From the NCBI GenBank assembly GCA_016235815.1, contig JACRIM010000045.1, forward strand, positions 1-64,000: 64,000 nt of DNA, given 5' to 3'. Below the pieces are notes generated by a model, which saw nothing but the letters and a program-made list of their open reading frames with translations, did no database searches and was not told the origin of the DNA. Origin of the DNA: Planctomycetota bacterium. Its GTDB lineage: Bacteria; Planctomycetota; Phycisphaerae; UBA1845; UTPLA1. The translations under genes were made by a program, and so were the position numbers. This document shows, in pieces, positions 27,101-36,124 of this stretch. Positions within the stretch are counted from its first letter, which is position 1; every line of letters begins with the position of its first letter.

Positions 27101-28229
27101 TGTATCCGTCAGTGTCGGAAAACAACCCTCCCGCAATCAACTGCGCTTCATAGACGCATAATGAGTAGACTTGCCCATTGGTTCCGGAATTTCCGACGGG
27201 TTGCCAAGTCGTCCCATTCCATCGAGCAACACGAGTCGCGCTCGACCCTCCTGCAAATGTAAAGCTACCGCCCGCGATTAGGCCACCGTCGAAAATCGTC
27301 AAACAATTTACGGTGCCATTCATACCTGTTCCGAGTGTTCTCCAATCCTTGCCGTCCCATCGGGCTATGTAATTGACGCCCCCTCCGCTGAAATCTCCTC
27401 CAACGATGAGTTCGCCGTTAAAAACGGCAAGTGAAAGTACGGCATTGAGTTTGCCTCCGGTTAGATCACTCCAAGTTGTGCCATTCCATCTCGCCACTCT
27501 GTTAGCGAGTACGCCTCCAGCAATGGAAAAATTACCGCCAGCAATCAGTTCCCCGTTATATGTTGCCAGCGCATATACACTGCTGTCCATACCCGAACCA
27601 AGCGCCTGCCAATTAACTCCGTTCCACTTGGCGATACGATTGGCCGGAGTTCCGCTCGCAGATGTAAAAGCACCACCTGCGACCAATTCGCCGTTACAGC
27701 TTGTCAAACACGAGACTGCACCATTTACGCCTTGACCGATTGGCTCCCACGATGTTCCATTCCATTTCGCAAGATAATTAACAGTCTGGCTGCCGGAATG
27801 AGAAAAGCTGCCTCCAGCGATTAGCATTCCATCATGTACGAATAAGGCCGTAACTGCGCTATTAAAGCCTGATCCCATTGGTGACCATTTCGACCCATCC
27901 CATGCGGCGATATTGTTTACCGAGATGCCTCCAGCCGATCCAAAGCCGCCTGCAACCACAAGCAAGGGCACTTGTGGTCCTCCGCCGTCCGGATCCCAGG
28001 AAGTTGTTGCAAAAACATAACCCGAGACGCCTGGAACCGGACCGACCGGCCGCCAGTTGTATGTACAGGACCCCTGTCCGCGGGCATTAGCAACGACGCT
28101 GAGCAAGACCACGAACACAGCGACAATTAGACGGGGTCCACGGCGCGCAATTCCGTGGGCGATAGAATTCTCGATGGAATTGAAAACGCAGCAGACGACC
28201 CATGAACTGGTCATAACGAGATGTTGCAC
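24141..28229 (-). CDS. Secreted propeller protein with thrombospondin-3-like repeats and dockerin-like end
   Basis: The start is placed at GTG 28229, seven bases after GGGAGG; an upstream in-frame ATG (28253) would put the ribosome-binding site inside the gene. A signal peptide lies at about residues 30-52 (RLIVAVFVVLLSVVANARG), preceded by an unusually long N-terminal extension. About fourteen repeats of the pattern ARWNGTTW...NGELIAGGxF fill residues 60-690, likely beta-propellers. Then come an Ig-like domain, six or so repeats of DTDNDGTPDCEDGCP type (calcium-binding thrombospondin-3-like, with paired cysteines), a 300-residue module shared with two other proteins here, and a dockerin-like pair of loops (GDMDGSG... 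and ADMTADGCADGQD). Function is unknown; surface display or complex assembly is likely. Confidence 0.85.
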   Translation of the reverse strand: MQHLVMTSSWVVCCVFNSIENSIAHGIARRGPRLIVAVFVVLLSVVANARGQGSCTYNWRPVGPVPGVSGYVFATTSWDPDGGGPQVPLLVVAGGFGSAGGISVNNIAAWDGSKWSPMGSGFNSAVTALFVHDGMLIAGGSFSHSGSQTVNYLAKWNGTSWEPIGQGVNGAVSCLTSCNGELVAGGAFTSASGTPANRIAKWNGVNWQALGSGMDSSVYALATYNGELIAGGNFSIAGGVLANRVARWNGTTWSDLTGGKLNAVLSLAVFNGELIVGGDFSGGGVNYIARWDGKDWRTLGTGMNGTVNCLTIFDGGLIAGGSFTFAGGSSATRVARWNGTTWQPVGNSGTNGQVYSLCVYEAQLIAGGLFSDTDGYTVSNIARWDGTYWQAFGGRFNSRVRALSIFNGELIAGGDFTTSGGARTNGFGRWDGWRWERLGTGLNGAVNALAIFNGDLVVAGSFQSAGGSSANNIAKWNGSSWQALGNGLNGSVYALAVYNGALYAAGSFTSSGVLSANRVARWNGTTWQAVGTGLDSNAYALAVFNNQLYVGGEFLFAGGVVANNIARWNGTAWHAVGSAVGTSSTVDSLTVHNGKLIMGGTFTQAGGISANHIGAWDGASWTSLNNTFSVSTFTALGTYNGSLIACGLQNQVPIISNYDGSNWTFPFGSIPTADTGHRVHSIGSFNGELILGAYLPNYYHWARWGPSGAAPTITQQPVSQAAPLGETVGFGVAASGAGTLSYRWRKDDVDLFDGGSVSGATTPTLTINPIAANSAGRYDCIVKLDGCGLVVSNDAVFTIGPRDSDGDGIPDATDNCPLIANPTQSNADGDSAGDACDGCPSDPNKTMPGFCGCGLPEGDTDMDGTPDCTDGCPSDPNKTVPGLCGCGVADTDTDSDSTPDCQDDCPLDPLKTAPGVCGCGIPDTDTDNDGTPDCEDGCPMDPNKIAPGQCGCGLPDTDDDGDGTANCDDGCPNDPNKIAPGQCGCGNPDVDTDNDGTADCIDGCPNDPNAITPTSCGCGLDPRYSCSILCPPSIVTGPAILGFAHEGGTRDDNCAGSLPFKLYAGRTDVAGFGKVWRILTNCTQQQFGASMSRPESVLIDTHNVWPSACSTPNLIIVGGRDTIGGSYVYFVKPDSGTICEQFVDGSLGHIGQMVLLGNGDLLLGSVDGDSVSRLSGGILTAFYTAAGQSLRALCIDESNISYVTGANDGIMRKIAGDGTVLDANFATGLAGAISQAIAPPGIFHGNLFVACGAPTNRVMEVDITTGATSEFLTDLPVHGIAFDPDGFMHLSVPSANHVVKIGPGILGDMDGSGARELSDLEGFVKALLRTPDAPLPILAADMTADGCADGQDIQLFLQMVLP

Positions 28230-28732
28230 GACAATGCCTCCCTCCACATCCAATGAACGACCTGGCCGGAGGCGGTTGATGCCTCAGGCTCGAATGTGGT
28301 TCCCCAACCTAAGCGAAAATCGTATCAGACCGGCGCATCAGATTCAAGAAACGAGCTGAACAAAATACCGCGAATCGTGGGCCAGACTCTTTGCATTGGG
28401 TGCGTCGCCCTAAAGGTGTGATTCAGGATTCAATTTGATCGCCGGGAGGCCCGGTTGGGCCTCATGAGGTATCGGCACCATTCCGGCGCCGACGATATGT
28501 TTGAATGGGCCTGTTCGCTTATTTCCACCATATTCCGACAGGTCCGACCTGATCTGTCGGGGGTGTCGAATAGGCTCTCAGACGTGACAGTCATATGACA
28601 GCTTGATTAGATTTTACTCTCATCTACATCAAGGTTGCAGAATCTTTCGGGTTCCTTCAAGATGAACGACCGATCGAATCAGGGCCGAACTCGAATCATC
28701 CCACGGCCCTGAGTGTTGTTGCGTGGAGCCCT
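28230..28732. other. Intergenic stretch between divergent genes, with a palindrome
   Basis: It must carry promoters for the secreted protein (minus) and the HKD-helicase operon (plus). A perfect ten-base palindrome GTCATATGAC is at 28590-28599, flanked by TGACA/GC context, about 135 bases before the operon start. GGAG lies six bases before ATG 28733. I see no other gene. Confidence 0.4.
28590..28599. promoter_or_regulatory. Possible operator palindrome upstream of the HKD-helicase operon
   Basis: GTCATATGAC is a perfect palindrome, with TGACAG also appearing twice around it (28585-28600). It could bind a dimeric regulator. Ten bases is short enough to arise by chance. Confidence 0.25.
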
Positions 28733-30016
28733 ATGTTTCTGACCCTTGAAGATCCCCGTGCGAAGATTCAAGGCTCCCGCGACCCGCTAGGTGTTCAGCC
28801 GCTTTGGTCTGCATTCGGGCGTCATGTCGTCACGAACCTGACCACACAATCCACATCGATCCGCGGCTTCACAACTCTATTGCTTGGACGTTATTTTGGA
28901 CATCGCCTGATCGAAGAGCGAAAGGCGGGGGAGGAGGATGCGTTGGCCATCTTCCTTCGCACCGAGCAGGCCTGCGCCTATGCGAGATTCATCTGCCTGG
29001 CTGAACCGGGAGAAATCCGAGGGATCGAGCGTGTGTCGGTCGCCTCAAAAAACAGCGAGGGGACAATTAAGATTGGCAACGACTTTGAATCATGGATCAT
29101 GTCAGATCAGAAGACGTACGGCCTCTGGGGTTTGTACTCCGTTCCTGCCCGGGTTTCCGGCCTGATTCCAGACGGCACTCTGGGAGTCGCGCCGCGTGCC
29201 ATGGAACTAATCGAGGAACACTACCTTCCGATTCTGAAGGAAATTCTCCCACGATTGTTAAACTTGCTCCTCCATGGCGGAACACTCAGCGCCAGGAAGA
29301 ACGATTCCATCCTAAAAGTGTTGTCGAAAATTCTCGGCCCTTTGAATGCGGCTGAGCATGCGTTCTACGCCAGCGCTCTCCGAGATTCCAATGCGTGCCT
29401 CGACCAGACCGCGGCTGCCCGACAAAAACTCCTAGCATCGCTCCTTCAGGCAAATGAGATGCTCGACACCGACCTAGGCCGGGAAGAGATCCTGGCAATC
29501 GCTAAACACGTCCATCACCATGATCCTGAACTCGGGAGGTACCTTCGTCGCATTGTGGCGATGGAGGCGTTCCTTGCACCAGCCGAATCCTTCTTCGAGT
29601 ACCTTCAGTACCAGCACAATCAGTCCATCTCGAAGATCGCCGGAAAAGTGGCGAAGAATTGGGGGCGACCACCCCACATGTCAATCGACGACTTCAAGGA
29701 ACTGCTGGCCGAGATCGAATCCGTTGTCGGCCCGGATTTGGCCAGCTTGATGTCAAAGACCTATCGTACCCTCGATGAGTCAAGATTTAAAAGCGCAATC
29801 CATGATCTGCTTGATTGGAATCGCCTCGTGATGCACAAGCGCCGCGCTGCACCCTGGATACTTCACACTGACGGGCGACTTGAGGTTCGCTATCGCGGTG
29901 CTGAACAGTCGATGACGGGCTCGGAGGGATGGGGCGATCTATGGCGAAACAGCTATTTCCTGCCTTCGCTGCAAACCGTCGCGAGACAGCTAAGTAATGG
30001 GGCGACGTTCGCATGA
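28733..30016 (+). CDS. Unknown protein, first gene of HKD-helicase operon
   Basis: A 427-residue soluble protein with a GGAG site before the ATG. The N-terminus (DPLGVQPLWSAFGRHV, then TTSIRGFTTLLLGRY and a FLRTEQACAYAR segment) feels like a conserved family found with helicase genes in defence islands, but I cannot name it. Its arrangement of a short N-terminal sheet, then a helical body, resembles proteins of the DUF6361 type in style only. No nuclease or nucleotide-binding motif is visible. Its last codons overlap the next gene (ATGA), so it is made together with the HKD protein. Confidence 0.8.
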   Translation: MFLTLEDPRAKIQGSRDPLGVQPLWSAFGRHVVTNLTTQSTSIRGFTTLLLGRYFGHRLIEERKAGEEDALAIFLRTEQACAYARFICLAEPGEIRGIERVSVASKNSEGTIKIGNDFESWIMSDQKTYGLWGLYSVPARVSGLIPDGTLGVAPRAMELIEEHYLPILKEILPRLLNLLLHGGTLSARKNDSILKVLSKILGPLNAAEHAFYASALRDSNACLDQTAAARQKLLASLLQANEMLDTDLGREEILAIAKHVHHHDPELGRYLRRIVAMEAFLAPAESFFEYLQYQHNQSISKIAGKVAKNWGRPPHMSIDDFKELLAEIESVVGPDLASLMSKTYRTLDESRFKSAIHDLLDWNRLVMHKRRAAPWILHTDGRLEVRYRGAEQSMTGSEGWGDLWRNSYFLPSLQTVARQLSNGATFA

Positions 30017-32070
30017 GCGAGTCGATTCCACAATCTGCTCTGTCGGAAGCGTTGCAGCGTCATATCAAAGGACGCCGCGTCCGCGTGGCGGTCTTCACGA
30101 CGTTCACATTCGACCCCGCGTTTTTTGAACTTCATGTCCTGCCGTGTCTCTTCGACCGACCCTTCAGCCAGGTCGAAAAGGTGCGCCGCATTCAACTTGA
30201 AGATGCCCTGCGAACTCTTGAGGAAGCTGCTGTCTACTATGACCGAACAGCCCTCGCTCAGGATGCGCAGCCCGCCCAACTCGATTTCCGGAGGATCGAC
30301 GTGCGGCGAAAGACCGGAGTGTTTCACCCCAAGCTGGCGCTGCTCCTGTTGGATCAACCTGCCGAACCCGGAGTAGCGCCGCGACAGGTACTCCTGGCGG
30401 CCGTTATGTCAGCAAACCTGACCCGCGCGGGCTGGTGGGAAAACGTCGAAGTCTGTCATATCGAGGAGATTCCAGATCGCGATGAAGGGGCTGAAAAGTG
30501 CCCTTATCGCGCCGACTTACTTGCGCTTCTGCGGCAGGTTCGCGCCGCCGGCGACGAGAATGAGAATCATGCCGGTTTAGATCGTATCCATGAGTTCCTT
30601 ATTCGTCGGGCCACGCGCGACGCGCCCGTTCAGCATTCCGCACGAGGCCGATACTACACCCGGCTGTTCATGGGACAGTCGGACCTGCCGTCCTGGCTGG
30701 AGGAGCTGGGACTGGCCAAACATGAATGGAACCTTGAGATCATCTCACCTTTTTTTGATTCTGGTGAGCCAAGGGCGTTGCGGCACCTGATCGAGGTGAT
30801 GAAGCCGACCCAGGTCCGACTATTCCTGCCTGAAGATATTGATGGAACTGCCCAGGTCGACCGACGATTCTATGAGCGAGTCGTGGCAGACCAAATCGCC
30901 AAGTGGTCCAGCCTGCCGGACACAATTCTTCGTCCCAGCGGGCGCAAAGCCACTCTGGGGGCTGCCGCCCGCAGAGTCCATGCCAAGGTCTATCGATTCT
31001 GGAACAAGTCGGGGCAGGAGATCGTCCTTTGCGGTTCGGTGAACCTGACAACGGCCGCGCACAGTCGCATGGGTGCAGGGAATCTCGAAGCCGCTTTTTT
31101 AGTGCAGCAGGACGAATCAACAAAGAAACTCGATTGGTGGCTGCGCCCCCTCGACGGTGAGCCGAAGGACTTCGCCGAATCCCAACCTTGCGAGGATGAG
31201 GCGGCGAGCGGCGTTCCAATTGACTTGTCGCTCCAATATGACTGGACCCATGGCGTCCTGTCCTACCGTTTGACCGAGGCACCTCGCGGGGCATTGACGA
31301 TTGCAGCGGTCGATGGAGATGTCCTGTTCACAATCCAGGGTCCTCAATGTTGGAACTGGATTCAATGCACGTCGCGCGACGCCGAATCGATTCGTGAACT
31401 GCTACCCTCGACCAGCTTTGTGGAGATCCGCCACAGCCGGGGCACATGGCGAATTCTCATTCGTGAGGAAGGCATGATCAATCGCCCCTCCCTCTTGAGG
31501 GACCTCACTCCCGAAGAGATCCTCCTCTATTGGTCCTTGCTGACCCCCGAACAGCGAGAGAGTTTCATCGGTGAGAAACTCCAAGATGCGGCCCTATTGG
31601 AAGGGTTGAAAATCACCCGACGGAAGATTCAACTCCGCGGAGAGACGCTCTTCGATCGCTTTGCAGGGATCTTTCACGCCTTCGGGAGGCTTGAGGCGCA
31701 TGTTTGCCGCTGCCTGAAGGACGGAGAATCGAAAGAGGCGGAGGCGAGAATGTTCGGTGCGAAGTATGACTCGCTCCCGGTACTTCTGGAGAAGGTTCGA
31801 ACCCCCGGGCAGCCTGATCCTGTGATCGCCTATCTCACGTGCCTGTGCGCATTACAGACACGCAAACAGCTTTCAAAGGAGTTCCCGGATTTCTGGCGGG
31901 CGAATTCAACAGAGGCATGCCGACTGGATGAGGCGTTGAAGTGTCTTCCTTCACTCCGCCAAGCCCTTCCATTGGATATCGGTACGGATCGCGACACGTT
32001 CATGGTGTGGTATGAACAGGCGTTCATGACTCGCGCTCATGCAATCGAGGGCGGCCATGAAGCCCATTAG
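30013..32070 (+). CDS. Phospholipase D/HKD-like nuclease of the helicase operon
   Basis: A 685-residue protein with two HKD-like halves. The first has H105-x-K107 with SANLT (133-137), the second H323-x-K325 with GSVNLT (341-346) and a following NLEAAFLV strand. The Asp of the classic motif is not in its usual place in either half, so the site may be altered, but the His-Lys and Ser/Asn elements are kept. Family members cut DNA or phospholipid phosphodiesters. The C-terminal 300 residues have no motif I recognise. It overlaps the gene before by four bases and the helicase gene after by fourteen. Confidence 0.82.
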   Translation: MSESIPQSALSEALQRHIKGRRVRVAVFTTFTFDPAFFELHVLPCLFDRPFSQVEKVRRIQLEDALRTLEEAAVYYDRTALAQDAQPAQLDFRRIDVRRKTGVFHPKLALLLLDQPAEPGVAPRQVLLAAVMSANLTRAGWWENVEVCHIEEIPDRDEGAEKCPYRADLLALLRQVRAAGDENENHAGLDRIHEFLIRRATRDAPVQHSARGRYYTRLFMGQSDLPSWLEELGLAKHEWNLEIISPFFDSGEPRALRHLIEVMKPTQVRLFLPEDIDGTAQVDRRFYERVVADQIAKWSSLPDTILRPSGRKATLGAAARRVHAKVYRFWNKSGQEIVLCGSVNLTTAAHSRMGAGNLEAAFLVQQDESTKKLDWWLRPLDGEPKDFAESQPCEDEAASGVPIDLSLQYDWTHGVLSYRLTEAPRGALTIAAVDGDVLFTIQGPQCWNWIQCTSRDAESIRELLPSTSFVEIRHSRGTWRILIREEGMINRPSLLRDLTPEEILLYWSLLTPEQRESFIGEKLQDAALLEGLKITRRKIQLRGETLFDRFAGIFHAFGRLEAHVCRCLKDGESKEAEARMFGAKYDSLPVLLEKVRTPGQPDPVIAYLTCLCALQTRKQLSKEFPDFWRANSTEACRLDEALKCLPSLRQALPLDIGTDRDTFMVWYEQAFMTRAHAIEGGHEAH

Positions 32071-35000
32071 CATTGATAGCGCCCGCCAGTTGATTGATTT
32101 TTCGGGCTCGCTTGCCCGAGGGTCGAGCCTGCTCGCCGATCAGCAGCTGCAGGGCACTGTGGCCGCGTACAACATGCTGGCCCGCAATCGCATCGCCTAT
32201 CTGGCGGACGAAGTTGGCATGGGTAAGACATACGTGGCCTTGGGGATCATGGGGTTGCTTCGGCACGTCCAGCCCTCAGCCCGCATTCTCGTCCTCGCAC
32301 CGCGGGGGAATATTCAGGCAAAGTGGCTTAAGGAGCTGAATAATTTTGTGCGGGGCAATTGGAGATGTGATGACAATTGCGTGAAGTCGATCCAGGGAGC
32401 TCCCGCCCGGAAGGCGATCGCAGTCGAAAATCTGATTCATCTGGCCGACGCACTTGCGGTGTGCGACACGCACGATCTCTTTCTGCGAATGACGAGTTTC
32501 AGTCTTGCCACCAAGAAGGCCAGGGATCGAAAACGACATGCCGATCGCATTGTTGAGAAACTGCCTGCGATCGATGCCAGGTTTCTAAACGCAAATAATC
32601 CTGAAGAATTTCAGGATCGCTTTGGAGCCGCACTCAACCACGCCATTCCCAAGATCGACCTATTGATCGTGGATGAGGCCCACAACCTCCGACACGGGAT
32701 CGGCAAGCATTCCAGCACGCGGAATCGTATTCTGTCGAGAGCCTTCGGGGGTGCTCCCGAACCGCTCGCCAAGTGTCCGTGGTACCGACCCAGGGTGCGC
32801 CGCATCTTGTTGTTGTCTGCGACTCCCTTTGAATACGACTACACCGACATCGTTCGCCAACTTGAGGTATTTGGTCTTGCCGACGGAAAGGTTGTCGACG
32901 CCCACGGAGACGATCCTCGGCCGATCCGGCTGCTTCAAGAGCCAGGTGTCTCCGAACAAATCAAACGTGAGACGCTCGGCCGTATGCTGATTCGACGAGT
33001 TTTCAAGATCACGGTGGGCAATCAGGAACTCACGAAAAATTTATACCGTCGCGAGTGGCGAAACGGCGGTTACGAACAGCATGACCACCCCCTGAACTTG
33101 GACGACACGCGACAACGCCTCATCGTCGCCCTCATGCAGAAGAAAGTTACGGAGTTGCTTGGGGATCAACGATTTAACAACAACTACCAAATCGGGATGC
33201 TCTCTTGCTTCGAAAGCTTTACTGAGACGTTGGCCCACCGAGAAGCCACCCAATCACCAAGCGAGGCCGAAGAGGAAGCGGCGTCCGACGAAGAGCGCGT
33301 ATTCGACGGCGATCAAGAGGCGACCGCTGACGAAAAACTCGGCCTCGATTCCAACATCATTTCGAGAATTAGCCGTTCTTATCGCCAGACATTTAACGTT
33401 CCTCTTCCGCATCCCAAGCTCGACGCAACGGCCGACGACCTTATGGCCGCCATCGACACCGGAGAGAAAGCCTTGGTCTTCGTCCGTCGGGTGGCCACGG
33501 TGGGTGAGCTCAAAGAGAAACTGGACCTCATCTTTAATCAACGGCTTCGAGAGAAGATGAAAGGAGCCCTTTCGAATGAGTTGTCCTCAGAAGTGGATCG
33601 CATCTTCAGGCAATATGAGAAGGAACGAGGCCACGCTCGTCCACATCCGTCGAGTGCTTCATCTGCACGGGATGATTTAAATGTCAAAGGCGTGGGTCTG
33701 GACGATGACAGGGGAGGAACAGACACATTCTTCTCATGGTTCTTCCGTGGAGAAGGCCCCTCAGGAATATTGTCCGGTGCTGCCTTCCAAAAGAACCGCC
33801 TTTCCTCCGACAGTTCTGTTTATTCGACGTTCTTCGAGGAGGATTATGTCAGTTGGCTTTTGGGGCGTCCCGAGGACGTTCTAAGCAAGCTTGCGAAAGT
33901 CACGAATCTATCTCAAACCGATCTTGATGACCGGCTTCGATCGCGAGCCTTCGCCCTATTCCGAGCGAGGACCAAGCGCAAGGAAGGTTATCCTCGTTAT
34001 TACGTCTTCGAGGCATATCAAATTGCGGCCCTGGAACTACTCTCCCCATTGCAAGGCGCTGTTGGGCAACAGGCAAAGACGATTCTTGATCTTCGATTTG
34101 AGGATTCAAGCTCCGAGGCCCAACCTCCGCCGGCAGGGTTCCCCGGACCGGAGGGCAATATCGGATTGGATTCGTTTGTGACCGAATTGGTCAAGCGGCC
34201 TGACCTGTGTCGGGCGATCTGGCCGGACGAAAACATCGAACCGTTTGCCGAACGGTTTCGCCGGCGTGAGCAGCGACGCGAGCTCCTGAGCGCCATGTGT
34301 CGTCTGGGGGTCAGCTTCATCGATTTGTATCTCGTGGCCATCAACCAATTCGGCTCGTTTGAACTGGCCGAACGCGGGGCCCGCTCGGCAACGGAGCGTC
34401 CCGAATTGGATCTGGCAAGGGGATTCATCGAACTACTGCAACGACAACAAACTCAGAAAGGGCTTCATGCATATCGAGAGCTCTCCGAAGCGGCCAAGGC
34501 ATTCGACACCCTGATCGCGGTGAATTTCCACAAGGTTCAATCCAAATCACTCAACGAAGTCGCCGAGATCTTTGGCCGGGCGCTCCAGCACCAAGTTCCA
34601 ATCGCCGGAATGAATGGGCAGGTGAATCGGCGCATTGTCGGCCAATTCCGCATGCCGGGCTTCCCGTTGGTATTGGTCACCACCGATGTGCTTCAGGAGG
34701 GGGAAGACCTGCACACGTTCTGCCGCAAGGTGATTCACTACGGTATCACCTGGACGCCGTCGGCATTGGAGCAGCGCACAGGTCGGGTGGATCGAATCGG
34801 GAGCCTTCTGCATCGTCAGATGGAGGGTCTTGATTCTCTGCCGGTGTCCGAAGACTTCATCCAAGTCCACTACCCTCACCTGCAGGACACGGTCGAAGTC
34901 CTCCAGATTCGCCGGGTCCTCCAACGGCTCAACACGTTTCTTCGGCTCATCCACCAAACACAACCACAACCCGACCCGGGCGACAGTAAGATTGATGTCG

Positions 35001-35656
35001 GTCGCGAAATGCTCAATCCAACTGGAGACTTCCAACAGCTGAAAGAGCCACTCAAATCGGGCTTCCCCATTCAACCCAAATGGCTTCAGGGCGAGCCTTT
35101 GACGATCCGCCGCCACCTCGATGCTAAAGGACTGCTGTCGCATTTCGCAGCTTGTTGGAACCAGTTCTGCCAGCGGATCCAAGTTCGGGAGGGATCTCAA
35201 AGCAATCCACGAATCCGCACAGGTACTTTGACGATGGTGGGCGGAGACGTTTTGAGGACGGGAACACCGGCGGATGCCCAATCAATTCGAACTCAACAGA
35301 TTCGATTGCAGCTTCGCTCCCAGGCCCATGGCGACGCAACCCTTCTTCATTGCGTAAGCTCGGTCGGGTTGCTCAATCTCGATCGGGATGAGAACCTTGA
35401 TGAATTGTTCAAGCTGCACAAGAAACTCGATCAGCCCAAGATCTGCATCCGATACATCAGCCGTCGGGCTTTATACGAAGTGAACATCGAGGGAGACATC
35501 CTCTTTCATCCCGACACGACCGATTTCTCCGAAGTGGAACACCTCGTCCTGCGTACCGCTAAGGCAGCCGATTACATCGAAGAGACGATGCTGGGATGCG
35601 ACGCCGAGGCATTTACTCACGATGGAGAGGAGGCCGAACATGACGCGAGCGATTGA
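32057..35656 (+). CDS. SNF2/HepA-type helicase of the HKD operon
   Basis: I start it at ATG 32057, overlapping the previous stop, rather than a farther upstream codon inside the HKD gene. The 1,199-residue protein has Walker A ADEVGMGKTY (50-59), VDEAH (about 205-209), LLLSATPFE, and motif VI EQRTGRVDRIG (around 905-915), preceded by VTTDVLQEGEDLH, typical of SNF2-family translocases. Between the lobes is a large insert with charged, low-complexity stretches (SEAEEEAASDEE). It probably moves along double-stranded DNA and licenses the HKD partner. It differs from DrmD in the insert and in its partners. Confidence 0.88.
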   Translation: MKPISIDSARQLIDFSGSLARGSSLLADQQLQGTVAAYNMLARNRIAYLADEVGMGKTYVALGIMGLLRHVQPSARILVLAPRGNIQAKWLKELNNFVRGNWRCDDNCVKSIQGAPARKAIAVENLIHLADALAVCDTHDLFLRMTSFSLATKKARDRKRHADRIVEKLPAIDARFLNANNPEEFQDRFGAALNHAIPKIDLLIVDEAHNLRHGIGKHSSTRNRILSRAFGGAPEPLAKCPWYRPRVRRILLLSATPFEYDYTDIVRQLEVFGLADGKVVDAHGDDPRPIRLLQEPGVSEQIKRETLGRMLIRRVFKITVGNQELTKNLYRREWRNGGYEQHDHPLNLDDTRQRLIVALMQKKVTELLGDQRFNNNYQIGMLSCFESFTETLAHREATQSPSEAEEEAASDEERVFDGDQEATADEKLGLDSNIISRISRSYRQTFNVPLPHPKLDATADDLMAAIDTGEKALVFVRRVATVGELKEKLDLIFNQRLREKMKGALSNELSSEVDRIFRQYEKERGHARPHPSSASSARDDLNVKGVGLDDDRGGTDTFFSWFFRGEGPSGILSGAAFQKNRLSSDSSVYSTFFEEDYVSWLLGRPEDVLSKLAKVTNLSQTDLDDRLRSRAFALFRARTKRKEGYPRYYVFEAYQIAALELLSPLQGAVGQQAKTILDLRFEDSSSEAQPPPAGFPGPEGNIGLDSFVTELVKRPDLCRAIWPDENIEPFAERFRRREQRRELLSAMCRLGVSFIDLYLVAINQFGSFELAERGARSATERPELDLARGFIELLQRQQTQKGLHAYRELSEAAKAFDTLIAVNFHKVQSKSLNEVAEIFGRALQHQVPIAGMNGQVNRRIVGQFRMPGFPLVLVTTDVLQEGEDLHTFCRKVIHYGITWTPSALEQRTGRVDRIGSLLHRQMEGLDSLPVSEDFIQVHYPHLQDTVEVLQIRRVLQRLNTFLRLIHQTQPQPDPGDSKIDVGREMLNPTGDFQQLKEPLKSGFPIQPKWLQGEPLTIRRHLDAKGLLSHFAACWNQFCQRIQVREGSQSNPRIRTGTLTMVGGDVLRTGTPADAQSIRTQQIRLQLRSQAHGDATLLHCVSSVGLLNLDRDENLDELFKLHKKLDQPKICIRYISRRALYEVNIEGDILFHPDTTDFSEVEHLVLRTAKAADYIEETMLGCDAEAFTHDGEEAEHDASD

Positions 35657-36041
35657 ACTTGCCAAACGAATCGCATCGGGCCGACCCGACGAATGGACTG
35701 TTCGGGCAAACCATATCTCAGTTTGTTTTCCATCGTTGGATCGCAAACAAAGTGTTTACATTACCGCCAGCGAGAACGAAATTGTGCTGACATCGACTGT
35801 CCAGAAGGCTGGCGACATAAAGTCAGCAGCCAATCGTCGAAGACTAGCAAGAATGGCCTGGCGGCGCAACGCCGATCACGATCTCATCACTTTTGCGTTC
35901 GACGCGGTGAATAATCTCGTCGGGCTTGTTCGCCATCCACGCAGCACACTCGACCCAGCGGAGCTTGAGTTGTACGTTGACACCTTGGCTCGGGAATGCG
36001 ATCGATTTGAACATGTATTGATGGGCGAGGACTCACAATAA
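35640..36041 (+). CDS. YbjN/secretion-chaperone-fold-like small protein
   Basis: The ATG at 35640 follows GAGGAGG by six bases; the gene overlaps the helicase stop by 17 bases. The product of 133 residues has the strand-helix pattern of YbjN and type III secretion chaperone-like folds: VRANHISVCFPS, QSVYITASENEIVLTS, then FAFDAVNNLVGLVRHP and a C-terminal helix ELYVDTLARECDRFEHVL. Such proteins usually bind a partner and stabilise it. Here that would be the helicase or the HKD protein. The fold call is by pattern only. Confidence 0.75.
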   Translation: MTRAIELAKRIASGRPDEWTVRANHISVCFPSLDRKQSVYITASENEIVLTSTVQKAGDIKSAANRRRLARMAWRRNADHDLITFAFDAVNNLVGLVRHPRSTLDPAELELYVDTLARECDRFEHVLMGEDSQ

Positions 36042-36124
36042 CGTGTAGCGCGTGATCAATATCTAAAGCGAATGACGTGAATTGGCGACTCCTTCCACGA
36101 GTCTCACTCTTCCCGCCTCGGCCC

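Noticed and set aside
28733-36041. Assignment of the operon to the Dpd 7-deazaguanine system, which also has an SNF2 helicase and a phospholipase D-like protein
   Set aside because: There is no DpdA transglycosylase, no ParB-like DpdB and no queuosine-type synthesis gene in the window, and the first and last genes do not fit.
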